Source: Corallococcus sp. EGB (GTDB lineage: Bacteria > Myxococcota > Myxococcia > Myxococcales > Myxococcaceae). Taken from it: a stretch of 64,000 nt of DNA. Where the stretch lies: contig NZ_CP079946.1 in assembly GCF_019968905.1 (NCBI RefSeq), positions 434,001 to 498,000 on the forward strand. Direction: 5' to 3'. Both the position numbers and the translations under genes were made by a program. A model generated the notes under the pieces. The model was not told the origin of the DNA. It searched no databases and was given only the letters and a program-made list of their open reading frames with translations. Positions 17,639-26,220 of this stretch are shown in pieces (within the stretch, counting starts at the first letter, position 1; each line of letters starts with the position of its first letter).

Positions 17639-18370
17639 TCAGGGACTCGGGGGTTGGGTCACGTTGCCGCCACCGAGCGGCGTCACGGAGTTGCTGGACG
17701 TGTTGTTGTCCGGCGACAGCGGGTTGCCCTGGGAGCCGCCCGTGATGGGCGTGGAGGGCTGGGCGCTGCCCGTGATGGACGGAGGCGTGAGGCCGGTGGC
17801 CGGGGGCAGCACCGCGCCCTGGTTGGACATCGTGCCCGTCGGAGTCCCCGGTGTGACGGTGCTGTTGGAGGCGCCCGGCAGGTTGGCGCCGGGCGTGGTG
17901 GTGGCGGGCGGCAGCAGCGCGCCCGAGGTGGCGGTGGAGCCCGTGGAACCCGCCACGGTGGAGCTGGTGCCGGGAGCCAGCACCGCGCCCTCGCCTGTCA
18001 CGGTGGTGGCGCTGCCCGGGGCGACCACCGTGCCGCCGCCCGTCACGGTGGTGGCATTGCCGGGACTCGGCGGCGCGGTGGTTTCTGGCGAGGTGAGGGA
18101 GACGTCCGGCTGGGTGCCGTACGGCTGCGGAATCACCGCGCCCGTGCTCGTGCCGCTGCCGCCCGCGCCCACGCTGGTGGTGTCACCCAGGGGCTGCGTC
18201 ACCTGGTTGTCCAACGCGCCTCCCATGGGGGCGGGCGTGCCCGCGGGAGCCCCCGGGTTCGGCTGGCTCGTGGTGATGGCGCTCGCGGCGTTCGGATCCA
18301 CCTGCGCGCTCGCGGAGCCCAGCGCCAGGGTGCCCGCCGCCACGCTCATCCAGATCCATTGCTGAGACAT
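17639..18370 (-). CDS. Low-complexity secreted protein, 243 residues
   Basis: A cleavable signal peptide (cut likely after ALGSASA) precedes a long Pro/Gly/Thr/Ser/Val-rich chain. Imperfect repeats of about 14 residues recur around TTVTGGGTVVAPGS, TTVTGEGAVLAPGT and TSGALLPPATTTPG. No Cys and no known domain. It is probably an extended, disordered extracellular protein. AGGAGAGGGG ahead of the ATG is a strong ribosome-binding site. It is oriented like the next low-complexity gene, with 222 bases between them. Function unknown. Confidence 0.65.
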   Translation of the reverse strand: MSQQWIWMSVAAGTLALGSASAQVDPNAASAITTSQPNPGAPAGTPAPMGGALDNQVTQPLGDTTSVGAGGSGTSTGAVIPQPYGTQPDVSLTSPETTAPPSPGNATTVTGGGTVVAPGSATTVTGEGAVLAPGTSSTVAGSTGSTATSGALLPPATTTPGANLPGASNSTVTPGTPTGTMSNQGAVLPPATGLTPPSITGSAQPSTPITGGSQGNPLSPDNNTSSNSVTPLGGGNVTQPPSP

Positions 18371-18421
18371 CGTCCCCTCTCCTTGCCGGTGTGGGGCCGG
18401 GCGGACGGCGCCACGGCCCGA

Positions 18422-20947
18422 CTAATGGGTGGGCGTGGGCCGCTGGGGACCCGGGCCCTTCCCGATGAGTTGCTCACCCCGGAGGCGCGGGGGAACCGCA
18501 CGGTGGCGCCGCTTGCGCTCGGAGAGCACCAGCAGCAAGGCCGGGAAGCCCACCAGCATGATGAGCAGGTTCATCCCGAACCCCACGTTCGCCAGGGCGC
18601 CAATCGAGTTGAGCCCGGGGTGGTCCGCGAGCAGCAGCGCGCCAAAGCCCACCACGCTGGTCATCAGGCCGCCGCAGATGGCCTTGCCCGTCTCCGAGTA
18701 CACCCGCACGAAGTCGCTGCCCGGCTCGCGCAGCCGTTCAATCAGGTGCACGCCCGCGTCCACCGTCGTCCCGATGAGCACCGGGATGACCAGGATGTTG
18801 AGGTAGTTGAACTCCATGCGCAGCAGGGGCATCAGCCCCAGGAGCGCGAAGAGCGACACCACCGTGGGCATCAGGCACAAGAGCGCGGTGCGCAGCCCGC
18901 CCAGCGTCAGCCACATGGCCAGCAGCACCGCGAGCGTCGAGCCCAGCAGGATGAACGGCGCCTCGTGCGACACCAGGTTGAAGATGTCCGCCTGCACCAT
19001 CGCCTCGCCGGCGACGATCGCGGGCCGGCCATCCGGCAGCTTCACCCCGCGGACCTCCTTCGCCAGCCGGCGCATGGCCTGGCCGTTGGACTGATCCGCG
19101 GACGGGTACACCAGCACGAAGCCGGTGCCCGGGCCGCCGCGCCCCTCGAACTGCTGGCGCACGCTGGAGGGCAGGTCCGCCACGGTGAAGGGCCGCGCCG
19201 CCACCTGCCTGCGCAGCTCCTCCAACTGCTGGCGGTGCTCGGGCGTGAGCTGTCCGTCGGGCACGTCCTCCAGCAGCTCCCCGATGTCCTTCAGGATGGC
19301 CTGCTTCTCCTGCTGCCGCTCCGGCACGAGCGTCGCGAGCGCCGCGACGAAGTCCACGGTGGAGTCCGCGCCCCGCTGCTGCTTGCGCGCCTGGAGCTCC
19401 CGGACGACCGCCGCCTCCTCGTCGCGGGAGCGCGTGAGCACCACGAGCGGGACCTGCGAGTAGCCGATGAGCTGGTTGACGGCGCGGTCCAGGACGAACG
19501 AGTCCAGGCGCTGGTCCTGCAACGAGCCGATGTTGTAGTCGAACCGCACGCGCGGCAGCTGCGTGAGCAGGCCCAGCACGACGAGCGCGGACACGGCGGT
19601 GAGCAGCCCCCTGCGGTGGGTGATGACGCGGCCCAGGGGGGCCTCCGTCGCCTCCGTGGAGGACGCGCGCGGCTTCCAGCCGTGGCGCGATGCCAGCCCC
19701 AGCGCCGCGGGCAGCACCAGCACGTACGCGACGATGAGCACCAGCATGCCCACCCCCGCGATGACGCCGAACTCGCGGAACGCCCGCAGCTGGGAGGAGC
19801 CCAGCACGAAGAAGGTGAGCGCCGCCACCAGCGCGGACACCACCGCCGAGCCACCCGTGTGCGTGAACGACTCGCGCGTGGCCTCCTCGGAGGGCTGCCC
19901 CTCCCCGCGCAGGATGAGATAGCGGCCCAACAGGTGGATGCCGTGCTCCACGCCCAGGCCGCCCAGGATGGCGCCCAGGAAGGCCGTGAGCAGGTTCACC
20001 CTGCCGTACGCCACGCCCACCAGGCCGTAGGTCCACGCGAGGCCCGCGCCCACCGGCGCCAGCACCATCCCCACCGGGAGCAGGCTCCGGAAGTGCAGGA
20101 GGAGGTAGAGCAGCACCAGCACCGACGCCACCGTCGAGGCCACCGCCACGTCGCGGGTGATCTGCGCCTGTTGATCCATCTTCTTCTGGAACGAGCCGGT
20201 GAGCTCCGTGTGGAAGCCGGGCCCGTACTTCGACAGGTCCTGCTGCTTCAGCACGCCCTGGACCTCGCCGATGATCTTCGTCGAGAAGGTGAGGTCCGCG
20301 GACGACGTCGCCGGCCTGGCCAGCACCACCACGCGGCGCGCGGCGGGATCCAGGTAGTAGTCGCTGGGGTGGCCGGAGAGGCGCGTCACCGCGCCGCCGC
20401 CGTACTTCCGCTCCAGGTCGGAGAAGTCCAGCGACGGGGCCGGCTCATCCTCCAGCGACACGAAGAGCGGGTTGGCGCGCTGCCGCTCCCAGCGCAGGCG
20501 CGCGTCGATGCGGCGCTCCACCTCCTTCAGGTCCTCGGGCGACAGGAAGTAGAGCGCGTGGCTGCGGAAGAAGCTGCTGGGGCGGGTGATCTCCACGTAG
20601 CGGATGCCCGGCAGCGCCTCCAGCTTCGGCGCCAGGTCCTCCGCGAACCGCTGGAGCTGCGCCGGGTCCCCGCCCTCGCCCACCACCACCACCCATCCCT
20701 GGGCGCCGAAGCGCTCCTCCAGCGTGTGCAGCGCCTGCACGCTTTCGAACGAAGGGGGCAACAGGTCCGCCAGGTTCGCGTTGAGGGACAGGTGCCGGGC
20801 GGACAGCAGGCCCAGGACGGACAGCACCACCGCGCAGACGAGCGCGGTGATGGGACGGCGGTGGTTGTGCGCGGCCAGCGCACCCATCGTGCGCTCCACG
20901 CGGTCCATCCAGCCGCGCTCCGCGGATGAAGTCGGGTTCGAGGCCAT
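18422..20947 (-). CDS. RND/MMPL-family lipid exporter (copy 1, HpnN-like)
   Basis: An 841-residue inner-membrane transporter with the classic MMPL duplication: one transmembrane helix, a large periplasmic loop, five helices, then the same again. The first helix is near residue 30 (ALVCAVVLSVLGLLSA). The first RND block holds LGGLGVEHGIHLLGRY and the second IGTTVDAGVHLIERLREPGSD. This group includes hopanoid and other lipid transporters such as HpnN, driven by the proton gradient. The start at 20947 is the first that gives a normal N-terminus; the ribosome-binding site is weak. It is a divergent paralog of the next gene. Confidence 0.85.
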   Translation of the reverse strand: MASNPTSSAERGWMDRVERTMGALAAHNHRRPITALVCAVVLSVLGLLSARHLSLNANLADLLPPSFESVQALHTLEERFGAQGWVVVVGEGGDPAQLQRFAEDLAPKLEALPGIRYVEITRPSSFFRSHALYFLSPEDLKEVERRIDARLRWERQRANPLFVSLEDEPAPSLDFSDLERKYGGGAVTRLSGHPSDYYLDPAARRVVVLARPATSSADLTFSTKIIGEVQGVLKQQDLSKYGPGFHTELTGSFQKKMDQQAQITRDVAVASTVASVLVLLYLLLHFRSLLPVGMVLAPVGAGLAWTYGLVGVAYGRVNLLTAFLGAILGGLGVEHGIHLLGRYLILRGEGQPSEEATRESFTHTGGSAVVSALVAALTFFVLGSSQLRAFREFGVIAGVGMLVLIVAYVLVLPAALGLASRHGWKPRASSTEATEAPLGRVITHRRGLLTAVSALVVLGLLTQLPRVRFDYNIGSLQDQRLDSFVLDRAVNQLIGYSQVPLVVLTRSRDEEAAVVRELQARKQQRGADSTVDFVAALATLVPERQQEKQAILKDIGELLEDVPDGQLTPEHRQQLEELRRQVAARPFTVADLPSSVRQQFEGRGGPGTGFVLVYPSADQSNGQAMRRLAKEVRGVKLPDGRPAIVAGEAMVQADIFNLVSHEAPFILLGSTLAVLLAMWLTLGGLRTALLCLMPTVVSLFALLGLMPLLRMEFNYLNILVIPVLIGTTVDAGVHLIERLREPGSDFVRVYSETGKAICGGLMTSVVGFGALLLADHPGLNSIGALANVGFGMNLLIMLVGFPALLLVLSERKRRHRAVPPRLRGEQLIGKGPGPQRPTPTH

Positions 20948-21379
20948 CGACCGTGGGCGTCCGCGCTCCGGGAGCCGGCACCGGCCGGACCGGGGCACGC
21001 GGCCGCATCCCCTCCAAGCGGCGCCTGCCTCCTGGCAGGGCCCGTGTCGAAGCAAACGCTGGCCATTCCGCGGACCGGAGGCATCACGGCGCGAGTGGTG
21101 GCCCGCCCGCTCCCCGGTGATGACAGGGGCTGGGGCAAAATGCCTCAAAGCTTCAGGGCGCGGCGGTTCCCCTGGCGTGCCCCATGCCGGGGCGGCATAC
21201 ATGGCGGGCTTTGTTCATGCTCCCCTTGTTCCCAGGTCCAGGCATGCGGCCAGCAGAGCCCTGGCCCGATGCCTGGACGCACGATGGTCCGGGGCATATA
21301 CGCGTGAGCGTCCTGGTTCGTTCGGGCTCAAGGTTGTCCCCGCCGCCTCGGCGCGGGCTTTCAGCAGGAAGTCACATCC
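20948..21379. other. Shared upstream region of the two divergent RND genes
   Basis: These 432 bases separate the divergent start codons and must carry both promoters. The minus frame stays open here but reads Arg/Gly-rich and does not resemble the transporter family. I found no convincing -35/-10 pair, small gene or strong hairpin. Confidence 0.5.
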
Positions 21380-23863
21380 ATGAGTGAGACGCGGTGGTCC
21401 GGTCGGTTCGAGGCGGCGATGGGCTCGTTGGCGGCCCGCAGCCACCAGAAGCCCTGGGTGGCGCTGTTCTTGACGCTGGTCCTCACGGGCCTGGGCACCT
21501 TCTTCGCGCGCGACCTGCGCCTCAACGCGGACCTGGCGCACCTGCTGCCCAAGTCGTTCCAGTCCGTGAAGGACCTGGACAAGCTGCGCACGCGCTTCGG
21601 GGGCCAGGGCAACGTGGTGGTGGCCGGCATCGGCGCGGAGCCCGAGCAGCTCAAGCAGTTCGTGGATGACCTGGCGCCGAGGCTGGGGACGCTGCCGGAG
21701 ATCCGCTTCGTCAACGCGCAGCGGCCCAGCCAGTTCTTCGAGGAGCACGGCCTCTACTACGTGGACCTGGACGACCTGAAGACCATCGAGCAGCGCATCG
21801 ACGCGCGCTTCGCGTGGGAGAAGGAGCAGGCCAACCCGCTCTTCGTGCGGCTGGAGGACGAGCCGGCCCCGTCGCTGGACTTCAGCGACATCCAGAAGAA
21901 GTACACCGGCGGCGCGAACATGCGGCTCGCGGGGCAGGGCGGCCTGTACTACCTGGATCCGCAGGAGCGCATGGTGGTGATGCTGCTCAAGGCCAAGGGC
22001 TCCTCCGCGGACCTGGGCTACTCCAAGGAGGTCATCTCCCAGGTGGAGGACTTCCTCGCGAAGCAGGACCTGTCGAAGTACGGCCCCGGCTTCCACACGG
22101 AGATCACCGGCACGTTCAAGAAGAAGATCGACCAGCAGGAGGTCATCACCAATGACCTGGCGCGCGCGTCCACGCTGGCGCTGGTGCTGCTGCTGGGCTA
22201 CCTCATCTTCCACTTCCGCAGCGCGCTGTCCGTGGGCCTCACCATGGCGCCGGTGGTCGCGGGCCTCGCGTGGACCTACGGCTTCGTGGGCATCGCGTAC
22301 GGGCAGGTGAACCTGCTCACGGGCTTCCTCGCGGCGGTGCTGGGCGGCCTGGGCGTGGAGCACGGCATCCACCTGCTGGGCCGGTGGGGCGCGCTGCGCA
22401 CGGAGGGCATGACGTCGGAGGAGGCGGTGCGGGAGACGTTCCGGCACACGGGCTTCTCCGCGCTCATCTCCGCCCTGGTGGCGGCGCTCACGTTCCTCAG
22501 CCTGTCGTGGTCTGAGTTCAGGGCGTTCCACGAGTTCGGCGTCATCGCCGCCGTGGGCATGATGGTGAGCGTGGCGTCGTACCTGCTCATCCTGCCGGCG
22601 CTCTTGGGGCTGGTGTCGCGCTTTGGCTGGGTGCCGCGCGAGCACCAGTCCCAGTCCGGGCCCATGGCGCTCCTGGCGCGCTTCCTGCCGCGGCGCTACC
22701 GCGCGGTGGCGCTGGTCATCGGCGTGGCGCTGGTGGGGCTCATCAGCCAGGCGTACCGGGTGACCTTCAACTACGACTCCACGAAGCTGGATGACGTGAC
22801 GCTGCCGAGCGTGCGGCTGGACCGCCGCATCGACCACATCCTGGGCTATTCAGCGACGCCGGTGGTGGTGCTGACGGACACGGAGGACATGGAGCGCGAG
22901 GTCGTGAAGCAGCTCCAGGCGCGCAAGGAGAAGTACGGCAAGGACTCCACCATCGACTTCGTGGGCGCGCTGGAGGACCTGGTGCCGCGGCAGCAGGAGG
23001 AGAAGCACGCGCTGCTCCAGTCCATCCACCAGAAGCTCCAGCGCATCGACCCGGCGCGCGTGGACAAGGCCCAGCGCGAGGACCTGGTGCGCGCGGTGAA
23101 GATGACGGGCGCGAAGCCCTTCACGCGGGATGACCTGCCGGTGAGCCTGCGCCGCCAGTTCGAGCCGGCGGCCGGCCAGAAGGGCGGCGTGGTGCTCGTC
23201 TACGCGAACGTGAGCCTGTCGGACGGCGCGGGCACGCGGCGCTTCACCAAGGAGGTCCGCAACCTCCAGATGCCGGACGGCAGCGAGGTGTCCGCGGCGG
23301 GCGAGGCGCTCATCCTGGCGGACATCCTGGACATGGTGGCGTCCGAGGGCCCGCGCATCCTGGTGGCCGCGGTGCTCAGCGTCTTTTTGGCCATGTGGCT
23401 GACGCTGGGCTCCTTGCGCAACGCGGTCATCTGCATGCTGCCCACGCTCCTGTCCGTCGCGGCGCTGGTGGGCCTGATGGCCATCCTGGGCCTGCAGTTC
23501 AACTACCTGAACATCGTCGTCATCCCGGTGCTCATCGGGACGACGGTGGACGCGGGCGTGCACCTGATTGAACGGCTGGGCGAGCCGGGCTCGGACTTCG
23601 TGAGCGTCTACGCGGAGACGGGGCGGGCCATCGCGGGCGGCCTGCTGACGAGCGCCATCGGCTTCCTGGCGCTGGTGTTCGCCAAGCACCCGGGCCTCAA
23701 CTCCATTGGTGACCTGGCCAACCTGGGCTTCGCGGTGAACATGGTCATCGTGCTGGTGGGCTTCCCGGCGCTCCTCCTGCTGGTGGACCGCTGGCGCCAC
23801 AAGCACAGCGCCACGCCCACCCCGGCGGGCGGCGACGGCGCCGAGCACCCCGCCGAGAGCTGA
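21380..23863 (+). CDS. RND/MMPL-family lipid exporter (copy 2, HpnN-like)
   Basis: An 827-residue paralog of the divergent neighbour, with the same plan: a transmembrane helix at about 28-45, a periplasmic loop, a five-helix bundle, then a repeat. Both copies share DLSKYGPGFHTE, the LGGLGVEHGIHLLGR block, IPVLIGTTVDAGVHLIERL, GEPGSDF and HPGLNSIG. Substrate is probably a membrane lipid or lipid-like molecule, by family. The nearby fatty-acid hydroxylase and inositol-lipid operon fit a lipid role, but no substrate is shown. The start follows an in-frame ATG at the end of a GC-rich leader. A clean terminator follows the stop. Confidence 0.88.
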   Translation: MSETRWSGRFEAAMGSLAARSHQKPWVALFLTLVLTGLGTFFARDLRLNADLAHLLPKSFQSVKDLDKLRTRFGGQGNVVVAGIGAEPEQLKQFVDDLAPRLGTLPEIRFVNAQRPSQFFEEHGLYYVDLDDLKTIEQRIDARFAWEKEQANPLFVRLEDEPAPSLDFSDIQKKYTGGANMRLAGQGGLYYLDPQERMVVMLLKAKGSSADLGYSKEVISQVEDFLAKQDLSKYGPGFHTEITGTFKKKIDQQEVITNDLARASTLALVLLLGYLIFHFRSALSVGLTMAPVVAGLAWTYGFVGIAYGQVNLLTGFLAAVLGGLGVEHGIHLLGRWGALRTEGMTSEEAVRETFRHTGFSALISALVAALTFLSLSWSEFRAFHEFGVIAAVGMMVSVASYLLILPALLGLVSRFGWVPREHQSQSGPMALLARFLPRRYRAVALVIGVALVGLISQAYRVTFNYDSTKLDDVTLPSVRLDRRIDHILGYSATPVVVLTDTEDMEREVVKQLQARKEKYGKDSTIDFVGALEDLVPRQQEEKHALLQSIHQKLQRIDPARVDKAQREDLVRAVKMTGAKPFTRDDLPVSLRRQFEPAAGQKGGVVLVYANVSLSDGAGTRRFTKEVRNLQMPDGSEVSAAGEALILADILDMVASEGPRILVAAVLSVFLAMWLTLGSLRNAVICMLPTLLSVAALVGLMAILGLQFNYLNIVVIPVLIGTTVDAGVHLIERLGEPGSDFVSVYAETGRAIAGGLLTSAIGFLALVFAKHPGLNSIGDLANLGFAVNMVIVLVGFPALLLLVDRWRHKHSATPTPAGGDGAEHPAES

Positions 23864-23892
23864 CGAGCGACAGCCGCATCCGTGCGGACAAG

Positions 23893-23926
23893 AAGGCCCC
23901 GGCTCCTCCCGCCGGGGCCTTTCTGT
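23893..23926 (+). terminator. Rho-independent terminator after the second RND gene
   Basis: An 11-base stem (AAGGCCCCGGC, loop TCCTCCC, GCCGGGGCCTT) is followed by TCTGTT, 29 bases past the stop codon on the plus strand. Confidence 0.8.
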
Positions 23927-23965
23927 TGGTGCGTCCGGCGCCCTCCATCCCCACCTTCGTCCAGT

Positions 23966-24589
23966 ATGGGACGCTCATACTTCAGGTATCAGTCCGGGCC
24001 GATGTTCGAGAATGCCTTTCTCGAGGCCTGCTCGAAGCTCCACCCCGCGGTGCCGTTCCTCTTCTACGGCCCGCTCACGCTGGGCCTGCTCGGGTGGGGC
24101 CTGCACGCGAGAAGGACGACGCTGGGGACGAGCGCGGTGTTCGTGCCGCTCGGCCTGCTGACATGGGTGGTGATGGAGTACTGCATCCACCGGTATGTCT
24201 TTCATTGGGAGGGCAGGGGGCCGTTCACCCGGCGGCTGCACGAGGTGGTGCACGGCTACCACCACAAGTACCCGGACGACCCCATGCGCCTGGTGATGCC
24301 GCTGGGGGCGAGCGCCCCCGTCGTGGCCCTCATCGGCGGCATGCTGTGGTGCGTGGGCCGCCCGGCGCAGATGCTCCCGTACTTCGTGGGCATCGTCTGG
24401 GGCTATGTGGCGTACGACTGCATCCACTGGGCCACGCACGCGCATGCGCCGCGCACGGCCTGGGGCAGGAAGCTGCGCGCGCACCACATGGCGCACCACT
24501 TCGCGACGCCGGATCGCAACTTCGGCATCAGCAACCGGTGGATGGACCGCTTGATGGGGAGCGACGGCCGGCGCGACAGGACGAGGTGA
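23966..24589 (+). CDS. Fatty-acid 2-hydroxylase / sterol-desaturase family protein (FA2H/Scs7-like)
   Basis: A 207-residue membrane protein with the di-iron histidine clusters of the fatty-acid hydroxylase superfamily. These are HRYVFH (about residue 75), HEVVHGYHHKYPDDPMRLVMP, the HWATHAH cluster and HHMAHHF near the C-terminus. The block H-G-Y-H-H-K-x-P-D-D-P-x-R-L-V-x-P is the hallmark of eukaryotic FA2H and yeast Scs7, which 2-hydroxylate the N-acyl chain of ceramide. Four hydrophobic segments surround the clusters. The cytochrome b5 domain of Scs7 is missing. The start at 23966 keeps the SYFRYQSGPMFENAF N-terminus; 24002 is an alternative. It converges on the inositol-lipid operon. Confidence 0.8.
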   Translation: MGRSYFRYQSGPMFENAFLEACSKLHPAVPFLFYGPLTLGLLGWGLHARRTTLGTSAVFVPLGLLTWVVMEYCIHRYVFHWEGRGPFTRRLHEVVHGYHHKYPDDPMRLVMPLGASAPVVALIGGMLWCVGRPAQMLPYFVGIVWGYVAYDCIHWATHAHAPRTAWGRKLRAHHMAHHFATPDRNFGISNRWMDRLMGSDGRRDRTR

Positions 24590-24619
24590 GGCGCGTGGGG
24601 CGGGGCAGGCCCCCGCTCC

Positions 24620-25201
24620 TCAAGCGGCCTTGTCCGGCACGCCCGTCCACGCGGCCACGAAGTCCGCCAGGCCGCGCAGCTGACGGTCGTTGAGCGTCGC
24701 CTGCCAGCGCGCGTGGCGCACCGCCCGGTACGCCTCCGGCGCGTCCCAGCCGCGCGCCACCATCACCGCCAGCCCCATCAGCGGCCCGCGCCCCACGCCG
24801 TGCTCGCAGTGCGCGTACAGCACGCCGCCCGCGTCCAGCCGGGGCAGCGCCCAGCGCACGCCCTGCGACAGCTGCTCCACGGACGGCGGATGGCGGTCCG
24901 TCACCGGCAGGCTCAAGAGCTCGATGCCCAGCGCCGCCAGCGCCTCGCGGTCGTCACAGCGCTCCGCGCGCAGGTCGATGACGCAGGTGATGCCCCGGGC
25001 CTTCAGCTCGCCGTAGCGCGCGCGGGACACGCTGCCGCCCACGTGCAGCCACGGGTTCACCTGGGACACGTTGAGGGCGCGCTGGCCGGGCAGCTTGGTG
25101 GTCCACTCCACCCCGCGCGCCACCACCCGCAGCACCTGCTTGCGCACGAACCCCCGGACCCCGGGGACGTGATGCACCGACCGCAGCAACGACTCGCTCA
25201 C
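24620..25201 (-). CDS. Dual-specificity / tyrosine-type phosphatase, candidate PIP phosphatase
   Basis: A 193-residue DSP-fold protein with the Cys-phosphatase loop HCEHGVGR (H-C-x5-R) at about residue 140 and the general-acid Asp candidate in LPVTDRHPP. QVNPWLHVGGSVS and GITCVIDLRAE are typical of DSPs. It is the last gene of the inositol-lipid operon, so the best guess is dephosphorylation of phosphatidylinositol phosphate, as PTPMT1-type DSPs do for phosphatidylglycerol phosphate. That role is inference. The GTG at 25201 is chosen for its CGGGAG ribosome-binding site and 20-base gap from the upstream stop. The longer in-frame extension upstream runs antisense to no conserved domain. Confidence 0.75.
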   Translation of the reverse strand: MSESLLRSVHHVPGVRGFVRKQVLRVVARGVEWTTKLPGQRALNVSQVNPWLHVGGSVSRARYGELKARGITCVIDLRAERCDDREALAALGIELLSLPVTDRHPPSVEQLSQGVRWALPRLDAGGVLYAHCEHGVGRGPLMGLAVMVARGWDAPEAYRAVRHARWQATLNDRQLRGLADFVAAWTGVPDKAA

Positions 25202-25221
25202 GCTGAGGAACTCCCGGGCGG

Positions 25222-26220
25222 CTACTCGCCTTCCAACGTCACTTCCATCAACCCGTCCACCGGCGCCTTGCCCGGGCGCTCCATCACGCCCCGCAGCAGG
25301 TACGTCACCGGCGAGCCCACCATCGGTCGCACCAGCCCGCCCAGCACGCCCAGCGACTCCACCGGCGCGCTGCGCTGGAGCAGGGACGTCCCCTTGAGCG
25401 TCAGCGCGGGCTTGCCGTCGCGGTCGGTGAACTCCGCCCGCCAGGTGCTCTTGTCCTTCGTCCCCGTCTGCGTGAGGGCGAAGGACTCCAACAGCCGCGC
25501 GTCCCCCTTGTCCTCCCAGAGGTACACCGGCGCGTAGTCTCCGCTCTGCCCCTCGCGGCCCAGCACCACCGCGTACGGCGGCCCCTTCAGCGCGCGGAAG
25601 CGCACCCAGCGCTTCGCCACCTTCGCCGGCGCCACCGTGCTGCGCGAGTGGTCCACGTACCCGCCGCCCTTCAGCGTCACGCCCTCTTCCGCGGGCACGC
25701 GGAGCTTCACCGTCACGGGGCTGCCCGCCAGCACGACCTCGTGGCGGTAGCGGTCCTTGCCGCTCTCCACCACGGAGCCCTCCGGCGACCACGGCGCCGG
25801 CTTGCGCGCGTACTCCAGCTGCACCCGGCCGTTGTCCAGCGGCGCGTCCACCGTCAGGCCCGTGTCCGTGGCCCGGGCGAAGCAGGCGCCCATCGTCAGC
25901 TGGTCCTGGGCGGGGTTGTAGCTCCAGTCATTCGCCCCCATGCGCTTCTGCGGCGCCCAGGCGCGCTTGCCGGGCCGCAGCACCGTGGCGCGGCAGATGC
26001 CCGTGCGCGACCCCGGGCCGATGTTCGTCACCGACAGGTTCACCGTCACGTAGGTGCCGTCGTCCGTGTCCGCCACGAAGGTGAAGCTCTCTCCGTACCG
26101 GTCGTTGGAGTCGTACGACAGCTTCAGCACGCCACCACCCGCCGCCGCCACCCCCGGAAGCGAAAGCAGGGCCCCCAGCAGCAGGGCCCTCAAGCCGCGG
26201 GCGAGCGTGTCACGCCGCAT
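25222..26220 (-). CDS. Exported lipocalin-like protein of AttH/CrtC/Svf1 type
   Basis: A 332-residue protein with a signal peptide (cut after about LPGVAAA). The mature part is all beta. The blocks YGESFTFVADTDDGTYVTVNLSV and, near residue 215, GGGYVDHSRSTVAPAKVAKRW resemble the two-lipocalin AttH/CrtC fold and yeast Svf1, which is linked to ceramide trafficking. It overlaps the end of the CDP-alcohol transferase gene by 11 bases and precedes the phosphatase by 20, so it is translated with the operon. A periplasmic carrier of inositol lipid towards the outer membrane would fit. The fold call is from memory of motifs and not certain. Confidence 0.6.
   Translation of the reverse strand: MRRDTLARGLRALLLGALLSLPGVAAAGGGVLKLSYDSNDRYGESFTFVADTDDGTYVTVNLSVTNIGPGSRTGICRATVLRPGKRAWAPQKRMGANDWSYNPAQDQLTMGACFARATDTGLTVDAPLDNGRVQLEYARKPAPWSPEGSVVESGKDRYRHEVVLAGSPVTVKLRVPAEEGVTLKGGGYVDHSRSTVAPAKVAKRWVRFRALKGPPYAVVLGREGQSGDYAPVYLWEDKGDARLLESFALTQTGTKDKSTWRAEFTDRDGKPALTLKGTSLLQRSAPVESLGVLGGLVRPMVGSPVTYLLRGVMERPGKAPVDGLMEVTLEGE

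Noticed and set aside
17498-20929. A 1143-codon plus-strand open frame
   Set aside because: It is a high-GC shadow across the minus-strand low-complexity gene and the RND transporter; the translation is Arg/His/Gln-rich with no domain.
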